From: Pseudoalteromonas sp. BSi20652
GTDB lineage: Bacteria > Pseudomonadota > Gammaproteobacteria > Enterobacterales > Alteromonadaceae
DNA length: 64,000 nucleotides
Direction: 5' to 3'
NCBI RefSeq assembly: GCF_000239855.1
Contig: NZ_BADT01000169.1
Location: 1 to 64,000, forward strand
The position numbers and the translations under genes are program-made. How positions within the stretch are numbered: the stretch's first letter is position 1; the number at the start of each line of letters is the position of its first letter. Shown piece by piece: positions 27,511 to 34,770 of the stretch. The notes under the pieces were generated by a model, which did no database searches, had not been told where the DNA came from, and worked only from the letters and a program-made list of their open reading frames with translations.

Positions 27511-27696
27511 GTGGGTAAGACATTTAGTTACGATGCGCTAGATGACGATTTTGTTGAAGACGAGTACGAAATGCTCGGCCGTAATCAACACGATAAGAAC
27601 AAGCAAAAGGTTAAAAAGAAGTTGGAAGACTACCTTGAGCAAAAACGCTTGCGTAAAAATCTAGGCGAAGACGATTTAAGCGATTACACCGATTAA
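27511..27696 (+). CDS. PA3496-family small protein
   Basis: 61 residues from a GTG at 27511, preferred because GGAG lies six bases upstream; ATG at 27499 and TTG at 27478 are in frame but have no such site. The sequence FSYDALDDDFVEDEYEML and KKKLEDYLEQKRLRKNLGEDDLSDY fits the PA3496 family of short charged proteins, annotated as putative envelope-integrity proteins. No membrane segment. A bidirectional terminator follows at 27783. Confidence 0.7.
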   Translation: MGKTFSYDALDDDFVEDEYEMLGRNQHDKNKQKVKKKLEDYLEQKRLRKNLGEDDLSDYTD

Positions 27697-27782
27697 ATTT
27701 CACTAGTATAAATAAAATACCAATTAATATTGAGAGTTTAAATGTGCAGTTATGTGTATGTTTAAGTTTCAATAGTATTGGC

Positions 27783-27812
27783 AATAAAGAGGCCTTGCGC
27801 CTCTTTATTACT
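27783..27812. terminator. Bidirectional terminator
   Basis: AATAAAGAGGC and GCCTCTTTATT pair around a CTTGC loop between convergent genes. Confidence 0.8.
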
Positions 27813-27814
27813 TT

Positions 27815-28312
27815 TTAAAGCGTGCTTTTAGCCTGTGCCAAAGCTTTTTGAATTGTAAGCTCTAGCTTTTTGGGTTTAGTAAAAGGTGCATAACGTTTAA
27901 TTGGCGTGCCATCTGCGGCAATTAAAAATTTAGTAAAATTCCACTTTATTTTGCGTGTTAAAAACCCAGGCAAGGCTGATTTTAAATAACGAAAGACTGG
28001 ATGAGCATGCTTACCGTTTACATCTACTTTGGCCGCCATTAAAAAACTCACACCAAAATTAATTAAGCACCCTTGCTCTATTTGTGTAGCGTCCCCGGGT
28101 TCTTGCTGACCAAATTGATTACACGGAAACCCTAAAATAACTAAACCTTGGCTGGCATATTTATTATGCAAAGCTTGAAGCGACTCGTATTGGTAGGTAA
28201 ATCCACATTTACTTGCGGTATTAACAATAAGCACAACTTTACCTTCAAAATCATTAAAGTTGATAGGCTGACCCTGTAAGCTTGTTGCGCTTAATTGATG
28301 AAATTTGTGCAT
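27815..28312 (-). CDS. Glutathione peroxidase family thiol peroxidase
   Basis: 165 residues, cytoplasmic. The peroxidatic Cys is in TASKCGFTYQYE (about 36), the Gln in PCNQFGQQEPG (about 70), and the Trp in KWNFTKFL (about 130), so the catalytic set is complete with Cys rather than selenocysteine. It reduces hydrogen or lipid peroxides, most likely with thioredoxin as reductant, as for BtuE-type enzymes. Confidence 0.92.
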   Translation of the reverse strand: MHKFHQLSATSLQGQPINFNDFEGKVVLIVNTASKCGFTYQYESLQALHNKYASQGLVILGFPCNQFGQQEPGDATQIEQGCLINFGVSFLMAAKVDVNGKHAHPVFRYLKSALPGFLTRKIKWNFTKFLIAADGTPIKRYAPFTKPKKLELTIQKALAQAKSTL

Positions 28313-28385
28313 ATTGGCGTCTTTTTTATTGTTGTTAGCCGCATTTTAACCTGAGTGCAGTATTTCATAAAGTATAAAGATCGCA

Positions 28386-28685
28386 CTAATTTAAAATTAG
28401 AAATAGTCCCATACCGGCAAGCGTTGTGTAATAAATATTATGTGTTTTATAGGCAACAATGATGGCGACTATCGCTGCGCTTAAATAAGGGTTTTGCCAG
28501 TTTAAATCAATGCCATCTTCATTTAAAAACACGATAGGCACCCAAATTGCTGTAAGCACCGCAGGTGCGCTAAAGCTTAAAAATTGCTGCATTTTAGGAC
28601 CTACTTTAAACGGTAAAGCGCGGTGTAAAAATAAATAACGCGTAAAAAATGTAATACACGCCATGAGTAAAATAGTTGTCATCAT
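28386..28685 (-). CDS. AzlD-family transporter subunit
   Basis: 99 residues, three or four membrane helices, typical of AzlD, the small partner of AzlC in branched-chain amino acid export. Its ATG overlaps the azlC stop by four bases (ATGA), so translation is coupled. Confidence 0.85.
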   Translation of the reverse strand: MMTTILLMACITFFTRYLFLHRALPFKVGPKMQQFLSFSAPAVLTAIWVPIVFLNEDGIDLNWQNPYLSAAIVAIIVAYKTHNIYYTTLAGMGLFLILN

Positions 28686-29386
28686 GGCGTTGCTTCCTTT
28701 TTAGCGGTTAGTCTTGCTGTGCTATAACCTGCGGCCATTGCCAGCAGCGCTGAGCAAACAAGCCATAGCTCAAATCCGGTGCTTTTTAAAAGCGTTGCGC
28801 TAACACCCGCCACAATTACCGTAATAAGTGAGGCTAAATTTTTAATCCCCGGAATAACTAAAGCTATAAACGTGGCAGCAATCGCAAAGTCGAGCCCTAA
28901 ATTGGTTAAGTCGGGCAGCATTGTGCCCGCTACAATGCCAATTAACGTCCAAATATTCCATGCAATATAAAAGCTAAAACCAGCGCTCAATGCGTATATT
29001 AAACGTGTTTTTGTTCTATACGCTTTTCGATGATGAGAAAACGCAAATAGCTCATCGGTTAATACAAAACTTACTGGTAAGCGCCAACGCATAGGTTGAT
29101 CAATGACTTTATGACGCACTGCTAAACCGTATAAAAAGTGTCGAGAGCTAATAATAAATGTTGTGAATAGGATTGTTAGCAATGGTGTGTTACCTGCCAT
29201 AAGTTCAATCGCAACGAGTTGCGCCGAGCCTGCAAATACTAATAGCGACATTGCTTGGGTTTCTAGTGCGCTGAAGCCATTTTGAATTGCTAAAGAGCCA
29301 CATAAAATACCCCAAGGAATAACCGCTAAACACAGGGGAAGCATGTCTAAAAACCCTTTTAAAATAGCTTTTTTAACGGGTTGCAT
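28682..29386 (-). CDS. AzlC-family branched-chain amino acid exporter
   Basis: About 234 residues from the ATG at 29386; a GTG at 29401 is an alternative. Contains LPLCLAVIPWGILCGSLAI, MSLLVFAGSAQLVAIELM and TFIISSRHFLYGLAVR, characteristic of AzlC. With AzlD it forms the inner-membrane permease for branched-chain amino acids or analogues. No adjacent regulator. Confidence 0.9.
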   Translation of the reverse strand: MQPVKKAILKGFLDMLPLCLAVIPWGILCGSLAIQNGFSALETQAMSLLVFAGSAQLVAIELMAGNTPLLTILFTTFIISSRHFLYGLAVRHKVIDQPMRWRLPVSFVLTDELFAFSHHRKAYRTKTRLIYALSAGFSFYIAWNIWTLIGIVAGTMLPDLTNLGLDFAIAATFIALVIPGIKNLASLITVIVAGVSATLLKSTGFELWLVCSALLAMAAGYSTARLTAKKEATP

Positions 29387-29493
29387 AGTATTTACTCTCA
29401 CGGCTTGTAGAATGGCTCATAAGGATACCTTAATATTATGATGTTAAAGTAGTTAACGAATTAGATAATACTGTTTTTTTAAGGATGGGCGCA

Positions 29494-30150
29494 ATGACGA
29501 CGTTAAAAGTATGGGATGGGTTTATTAGATGCTTCCATTGGTTTTTGGTTGTAAGTATTGCGGTGCTTTATTTTAGTATTGAAGAAGGCATGATTGAGCT
29601 TCATTTTGTTGCTGGCTTTTTTACTTTAGCACTTATCGTAACGCGTTTAATATGGGGCATTATTGGAAGTGAAACCGCTAGACTAAGTGGGTTGATGCAC
29701 TCTCCTCGTGCTATTTTAAAGGCACTAAAGACGCCAAGTGACTCGCTGGGCCATTCAGCACCTGGCAGTTGTATGGTAATGGTATTTTTTATAATTATAA
29801 TTACGCAACTTATTACTGGGTTAATGAGTAGTGATGGCATTTTAACTGACGGACCGCTTGCAAAGTATGTGTCTAGCGATACGATTGATTTTGCAAATTG
29901 GCTACATGAGCTGAATTTTGACATTTTACTTTGTGCTATTGGTTTACATGTATTAGCTATTATTGTTTATAGAATAAAAGGTAAGCCGCTCGTTAAAGCG
30001 ATGATCACAGGCTTAAAAGAGTTAAAAGCGGATGACTCTAAGGCTGAAGTAACAAAAGCGCCTTGGCTAGCGTGGCTAATATTTGTAGCTCTACTCTTGC
30101 TACTTGCATTTACGTGGGCGAAAGAACCTTTAACTTATTTATTTAGCTAA
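29494..30150 (+). CDS. Cytochrome b561-type membrane protein
   Basis: 218 residues from the ATG at 29494, with AAGG nine bases upstream; an ATG at 29485 abuts that site. Four core helices plus a C-terminal helix. VWDGFIRCFHWFLV, LHFVAGF and IGLHVLAIIVYR supply the His residues for b-type hemes as in the b561/NiFe-hydrogenase cytochrome b family. It probably carries electrons in the inner membrane; the partner is unknown, as it stands alone. Confidence 0.82.
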   Translation: MTTLKVWDGFIRCFHWFLVVSIAVLYFSIEEGMIELHFVAGFFTLALIVTRLIWGIIGSETARLSGLMHSPRAILKALKTPSDSLGHSAPGSCMVMVFFIIIITQLITGLMSSDGILTDGPLAKYVSSDTIDFANWLHELNFDILLCAIGLHVLAIIVYRIKGKPLVKAMITGLKELKADDSKAEVTKAPWLAWLIFVALLLLLAFTWAKEPLTYLFS

Positions 30151-30159
30151 AAACACATT

Positions 30160-30190
30160 AAACCAGTCTTAAAGGATTGGTTTTATTTTT
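30160..30190 (+). terminator. Terminator of the cytochrome gene
   Basis: AAACCAGTC and GGATTGGTTT pair (one G-T), followed by a T-rich tail. Confidence 0.75.
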
Positions 30191-30206
30191 GGTTACATTC
30201 TTTTGT

Positions 30207-30235
30207 TTGATTGTTATGCTAGGCCGAATTATAAT
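30207..30235 (+). promoter_or_regulatory. Sigma-70-type promoter of the riboswitch transcript
   Basis: TTGATT (30207-30212), a 17-base spacer and TATAAT (30230-30235). Transcription would begin near 30242, at the 5' edge of the riboswitch. Confidence 0.75.
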
Positions 30236-30237
30236 CG

Positions 30238-30330
30238 CTGCATTGCAAGCAAACTAATCGAAAGATTAGGGCGCAAAGTTCCCGGTCTAATACTTTTTAT
30301 AAAGCGATTTTAGCGGGACTACTGAATAAC
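30238..30330 (+). ncRNA. Cyclic di-GMP-I riboswitch (GEMM)
   Basis: GCAAAC, a stem CTAATC / GATTAG closed by a GAAA tetraloop, then GGGCGCAAAG, CCCGGTCTAA, and TTTTAGCGGGACTAC follow in the order and spacing of the class I c-di-GMP aptamer (compare the Vibrio cholerae Vc2 pattern CAAAC..CGAAAG..GGACGCAAAGC..CCGG.CTAA..TAGCGGGGTTACC). The tetraloop, its receptor region and the GCAAA ligand pocket are all present. It lies between a strong promoter and the chitin-binding protein gene. A covariance search with Rfam RF01051 would settle it. Confidence 0.9.
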
Positions 30331-30370
30331 GTGTTGTTATGTTTCACTTGCTCTCAGTATGCTTTTTGTG

Positions 30371-30398
30371 TATCCATAGTGTATGGATAATATTTTGT
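30371..30398 (+). terminator. Hairpin downstream of the riboswitch (possible expression platform)
   Basis: TATCCAT and ATGGATA pair around AGTGT, followed by ATATTTTG. It lies between aptamer and start codon and could be the switched element, although the stem is weak. Confidence 0.5.
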
Positions 30399-30416
30399 AA
30401 CTCTTAAGGTGTTGCT

Positions 30417-30986
30417 GTGTTTATGCATACGTCGCTGGCCTGTGGAAAATGGTCAGCTATAGGTTGCTTAAATCATCATACTCAATTATTTATTGGCGAT
30501 ATGGTGAGTGTAACCTTTTACGACATGCAAGGAGAGCTGGTTAGTTTATCATTTGATTACAAAATCACCTCGCTTGGGCAAGGTGAACCTCATGCATGGC
30601 CACGTTTAGTTGCCGAGCATATTAACGTGCATGTACCTCTTGTTAGTGCAGGTAAAATGATCGAACAAGGTTTAGTTGTTGCCTATAGAAATAATGAAAT
30701 TTTTGCACTACAAAGCAGTGGTATATGTAAAGCACATGTTGATTTTCATTGTATTGCAAAATGCGATGAACGTGTTGTTAATAATCTTGATATTTATGAT
30801 TACGTGTACCCTGAAAATTGCGAAAACTATAATGCGGGTACAAAGGTATTGCAACCAAAAACTGGGCATGTTTATCAATGTAGGCCTTGGCCATTTAATG
30901 AATTTTGTCGCGCGAGTGACGATAAAAAGCATATGTTCGAGCCCGGTGTTGGACAAAGCTGGGCTATGGCTTGGCAGCAAATATAA
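30417..30986 (+). CDS. GbpA-like chitin-binding protein without the LPMO domain
   Basis: 189 residues from GTG 30417 (AAGG nine bases upstream); ATG 30423 is possible. Residues about 20-95 (IGDMVSVTFYDMQGELVSLSF...EHINVHVPLVSAGKM) resemble the second domain of GbpA. Residues about 125-189 are a CBM73/CBM5-like chitin-binding module (YVYPENCENYNAGTKVLQ, VYQCRPWPF, EPGVGQSWAMAW). Full-length GbpA carries a secreted lytic polysaccharide monooxygenase domain first; here that domain and an evident signal peptide are absent. In V. cholerae gbpA is also under a c-di-GMP riboswitch. The gene may be a truncated relic still joined to its old leader, or a functional short adhesin. Confidence 0.72.
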   Translation: MFMHTSLACGKWSAIGCLNHHTQLFIGDMVSVTFYDMQGELVSLSFDYKITSLGQGEPHAWPRLVAEHINVHVPLVSAGKMIEQGLVVAYRNNEIFALQSSGICKAHVDFHCIAKCDERVVNNLDIYDYVYPENCENYNAGTKVLQPKTGHVYQCRPWPFNEFCRASDDKKHMFEPGVGQSWAMAWQQI

Positions 30987-30990
30987 AGCT

Positions 30991-31076
30991 TATTGTTCTA
31001 TATGAGAAATTTTTAACGAAGTTAACGTGCGGTTTAATCTCTCAAATTGATTAGGTATTATTGCGGGTTGGTATTA
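30991..31076. repeat. Dispersed palindromic repeat, half copy 2
   Basis: Right half of the element at 26085: TTGTTCTATATGAG, then AAATTTTTAACGAAGTTAA and the end GGTTGGTATTA. The left half is missing, perhaps replaced by the chitin-binding gene's 3' end. Confidence 0.7.
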
Positions 31077-31143
31077 GTAAGGCAGTTAGTGAATTATCTT
31101 CCCAAAGGTATAGCGGTTTTAGTAATGAAGCGTTTACCGTTTT

Positions 31144-31174
31144 AGCCCATCCAACAATTGGATGGGCTTTTTTA
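31144..31174. terminator. Strong terminator
   Basis: AGCCCATCCAA and TTGGATGGGCT form an 11 bp stem around a CAA loop, followed by TTTTTT. Confidence 0.9.
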
Positions 31175-31222
31175 TTTTTATGATAAACTGCAAATCACAT
31201 TATTTTTTTAATTGGTTTTGTT

Positions 31223-33298
31223 GTGTCTTGTCCTGACTACTCTTTAAGTTTATTGCCTAATTTCCCGATTGCTAAACAGCAAGCCCATACATTAAGTACC
31301 CATAATAAAAAACGCACTGATAATTACTATTGGATGCGCGATGACGATCGCCAGGATGAGCAAGTACTTGCACATTTACATGCTGAAAATACGTATTGTG
31401 ATGAACAGTTAGCTGCAATGAAGCCACTACAAAATACACTTTTTGAAGAGTTAAAAGCACGCATTGTAAAAGACGATAACTCGGTACCCGTTAAAGACGG
31501 GAAATACTGGTATCACTCAGAAGTTCGTGGTGATGATGAATACTCTCGCCATTATAGAAGCACGAGCATAAAGGCCGATAATAAAGAGCTTTTACTCGAT
31601 GTGAATGTATTGGCTGAGGGATTTGAGTTTTTTGAGCTAGGAGAAGTCGCCCTCAGCCCATGTGAGCAGCTTATGGCTTACTCCGAAGATACAGAAGGCC
31701 GTCGTATTTATAATGTTCGCTTTAAAAGCTTAGCGACCGGTGAAATGCTACCTGATGTACTTGAAAATACAGAAGGGCAAGTTGTTTGGGCTAACGACAA
31801 TAAAACCGTTTTTTATGTAAAAAAAGATTTAAAAACGCTACTAGGATACCAAGTATTTAGGCATGAGCTTGGCAGCGAGCAAAACCAAGACGTAAAGGTT
31901 TACGAAGAGCAAGACAGCAGCTTTTTTATGGGGCTTGGTAAAAGCCGCGACGAAGGCTTAATTATTATTGATTTAGCATCGACAGAGACCAACGATACAT
32001 GGGTGCTTGATGCTAATAAGCCCACTGGCGAATTTAAAGCATTAATGCCGCGTGAAGATGGCCACGAGTTTGACGTAGATAAGCTAGGTGACACATTTTA
32101 TATTGTGACTAACTGGCAAGCTAAAAACTTTAGATTAATGACGGCAACAAACGAAACGATTGCTGATAAAACACAATGGTTTGAGCATACAGCTCATAGA
32201 GAAAATGTACTGCTTGAAGGTGTAGAGTTATTTAATGACTTTTTAGTATTGAGTGAACGCGAGCAAGGGCAAGCTCGATTTGTAGTTGTTAATAGGCAAG
32301 GTGATCGTATGGCACTTGAGTTTGCCGATCCTTGTTATTATGCAGCGATAGCAATGAACCCAGAGCCAGAAATACGCACTGCGCGTATTTATTACTCAAG
32401 TTTAACAACACCAGGTTCTTTATATGATGTTGATTTAGCAACTGGTGTAAAAACACTACTTAAACAGCAAAAAGTACTTGGTAGTTTTAATGCCGATGAC
32501 TATCAGTCGGAGCGATTAATGGTAACTGCTCGCGACGGAGTTAAAGTACCTGTATCTGTTGTTTATCGAAAAGACAGCTTTAAAAAAGATGGCACAAATC
32601 CGTTATTTCAATACGGCTATGGTGCGTATGGCTATACGATTGATCCCAGTTTTTCAAGTTCGTCACTGAGCTTGCTCGATCGTGGCTTTGTTTATGTTAT
32701 CGCGCATGTTCGAGGGTCTGAAATGCTAGGCCGCGAGTGGTATGAGCAAGGTAAAAAAGAGCATAAACAAAATAGTTTTAGTGACTTTATTGATGTGACA
32801 AAAGCGCTTGTTGCGCAAGGCTATTGTGATAGCAGCAATGTGTTTGCCTCAGGCGGCAGTGCAGGTGGTTTATTAATGGGGGCGGTTGTAAACCAAGCAC
32901 CAGAGTTATATTGCGGTGTAGGCTGTCATGTACCATTTTTAGACGTATTAACCACGATGCTTGATGAAAGTATTCCGCTCACAACAAATGAATATGATGA
33001 ATGGGGTAATCCAAATGAGCTTCAGTTTTATGATGTAATTGAAGCTTACTCGCCGTATGACAATATTCGCGCACAAAACTATCCTAACATACTCGTTACT
33101 ACCGGTCTTCATGACTCACAAGTGCAGTATTGGGAGCCTATGAAGTGGGTTGCAAAAATGCGTGAGCTTAAAACAGACAGTAATATTTTAGTATTTAAAA
33201 CCGATATGGATGCAGGGCACGGTGGTGCATCAGGTCGCTTTAAAAGCTTAGAAGAAAAAGCCCTCGAAATGGCCTTTTTTATTGCGCTGTTAAATTAA
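31223..33298 (+). CDS. opdB: Oligopeptidase B (S9 family serine peptidase)
   Basis: 691 residues, GTG start, no signal peptide. A seven-bladed propeller domain precedes the catalytic domain. The nucleophile is in FASGGSAGGLLMG (Ser about 549), the His in MDAGHGGASGRF (about 665) and acidic residues in ESIPLTTNEYDEWGNP, the stretch that distinguishes oligopeptidase B from prolyl oligopeptidase. It cleaves short peptides after Arg or Lys in the cytoplasm or periplasm. Single gene; the ribosome binding site is weak. Confidence 0.93.
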   Translation: MSCPDYSLSLLPNFPIAKQQAHTLSTHNKKRTDNYYWMRDDDRQDEQVLAHLHAENTYCDEQLAAMKPLQNTLFEELKARIVKDDNSVPVKDGKYWYHSEVRGDDEYSRHYRSTSIKADNKELLLDVNVLAEGFEFFELGEVALSPCEQLMAYSEDTEGRRIYNVRFKSLATGEMLPDVLENTEGQVVWANDNKTVFYVKKDLKTLLGYQVFRHELGSEQNQDVKVYEEQDSSFFMGLGKSRDEGLIIIDLASTETNDTWVLDANKPTGEFKALMPREDGHEFDVDKLGDTFYIVTNWQAKNFRLMTATNETIADKTQWFEHTAHRENVLLEGVELFNDFLVLSEREQGQARFVVVNRQGDRMALEFADPCYYAAIAMNPEPEIRTARIYYSSLTTPGSLYDVDLATGVKTLLKQQKVLGSFNADDYQSERLMVTARDGVKVPVSVVYRKDSFKKDGTNPLFQYGYGAYGYTIDPSFSSSSLSLLDRGFVYVIAHVRGSEMLGREWYEQGKKEHKQNSFSDFIDVTKALVAQGYCDSSNVFASGGSAGGLLMGAVVNQAPELYCGVGCHVPFLDVLTTMLDESIPLTTNEYDEWGNPNELQFYDVIEAYSPYDNIRAQNYPNILVTTGLHDSQVQYWEPMKWVAKMRELKTDSNILVFKTDMDAGHGGASGRFKSLEEKALEMAFFIALLN

Positions 33299-33358
33299 CT
33301 GCAAAATCGGAAAATTGTATTATCCTATATATAGAAGTTGATATATGTAAGGCGATTT

Positions 33359-33757
33359 ATGTTTGGAGCACATGGTGAATTTCAGATTTGTTCACAGCCC
33401 CCTCAGATGTATTTAGAATTGAAGGGGAGCTTTAACAATGAAGGAATAACATCGCTAACTAACGGTGTTATTCAAGAATTGAGCTCTCACCCTAAAAATA
33501 CTATTAAGTTTGTGGTCGTTAACTTAAAAGAATTTGAGCTATTAACTTTGGATAGTCTTAATGTCTTAGAGGCCTATTTTGCGGGTGTAAAAGAGCGAGG
33601 CTATCAACGAGTGGACTATATAAATATTAATATTATAGCTAAAGATATGTTTGAAAAAATATGGAAAAACAGCGATGTAGAAGTTAATTTTTATAAAGAT
33701 ACAGAAAGCTATTTATTAGTGCATCCAAGTGATAGTTATATAAAACAGAACTGGTAA
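33359..33757 (+). CDS. Hypothetical protein, possible STAS-like fold
   Basis: 132 residues from the ATG at 33359, with AAGG seven bases upstream; an in-frame Met at 33338 is less likely. The pattern of strand-helix units (MYLELKGSFNNEGITSLTNGV, IKFVVVNLKEFELLTLDSLNVLEAYF) recalls STAS-type proteins, which bind regulators or nucleotides, but there is no decisive motif. No signal peptide. It lies between opdB and a LytTR regulator gene on the other strand. Confidence 0.55.
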   Translation: MFGAHGEFQICSQPPQMYLELKGSFNNEGITSLTNGVIQELSSHPKNTIKFVVVNLKEFELLTLDSLNVLEAYFAGVKERGYQRVDYININIIAKDMFEKIWKNSDVEVNFYKDTESYLLVHPSDSYIKQNW

Positions 33758-33779
33758 TTAATATGAGTATTATAAACCG

Positions 33780-34532
33780 CTATTGAATAGGGCTTATAAT
33801 ACTCTCTAAACAGCTTTTATAGCGCCTTGAAAGGTTTAGACATATATCGTTTTTTAGCCTTATTTTATAATCGCCACTGTCGGTAGGCATCAGTTCGCAG
33901 ATAGCTTGTTTTCTTACCAGCGTTGAGCGATGAATGCGAACAAACCCTTCTGGTTCTAGCTGCTGTTCAATATTTTTCATGGTTTCGCGGTGTAATACCG
34001 GCGTATTACCTTGGGTAAAATGCAGCTCTACATAGTTGCCCGCGCCATTTATCCAAATAATATCATTTATATCAATTAGCCTTACCTTACCTACATCTTT
34101 AACCACAATGTGTGATGATGGCTTTTCAGTTTGTGTGCTTTGCTGGTATTGGCGTTCGGCCGCACTTGCAATCGGGCAAAGATGAATTAGCTTATCAAAG
34201 CATTTATCAATACGTGGTGTAGTTGAATCTAAGATTAAAAAATCAACAGCGCCAACTTCAAAAGCAAAACTCGCAAAATGACCCGACTGGGCAATAATGA
34301 CTAACTTAAGCTTTTTAGCAAGCTCAGTTAAATGCACTATTTGCATAGGGTCAGCCAGATTAGTTAGTTCGTAAAACAGTACGTTGTATTGATCTGTATC
34401 TATTTGATCTAATCTGTTTGCCTGAATAAAAGATTGAGATTCAAAGTGACGATGCTCTTGCACGCGCTTTGTTAAAAATGTTGCAAACTTAGTGTTACTA
34501 ACAAAAGTTAATGCATGAAAAGAAGCGACCAT
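33780..34532 (-). CDS. LytTR-family regulator with degenerate receiver
   Basis: 250 residues. The C-terminal LytTR DNA-binding domain (about 150-245) has VRLIDINDIIWINGAGNYVELHF and GFVRIHRSTLVRK. The N-terminal part has a receiver-like pattern, but where the phosphorylated Asp is expected the sequence reads VLFYELTNL, so it is probably not controlled by phosphorylation. It is divergent from the TonB receptor gene, across about 240 bases, and may regulate it. Confidence 0.82.
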   Translation of the reverse strand: MVASFHALTFVSNTKFATFLTKRVQEHRHFESQSFIQANRLDQIDTDQYNVLFYELTNLADPMQIVHLTELAKKLKLVIIAQSGHFASFAFEVGAVDFLILDSTTPRIDKCFDKLIHLCPIASAAERQYQQSTQTEKPSSHIVVKDVGKVRLIDINDIIWINGAGNYVELHFTQGNTPVLHRETMKNIEQQLEPEGFVRIHRSTLVRKQAICELMPTDSGDYKIRLKNDICLNLSRRYKSCLESIISPIQ

Positions 34533-34770
34533 TATTTTATATCTCTTGCTGTATATAATAACAAAGACCGTGCTTAGCGGAAAAACTGTTATGAAAAGTA
34601 CAATATATTTATAAAATAATTGTGACGTACTAATTCATCCCATCAAACTAGCTATTCATACCAAAGATTACGCCTAATAAATAATGTACGTAGAGTGTTT
34701 AAATAAATCCCCTTACTGTAATCCGCGAAGTAACTATTTAGTTACAAAAATAACAATTCAGGGGAATTAT

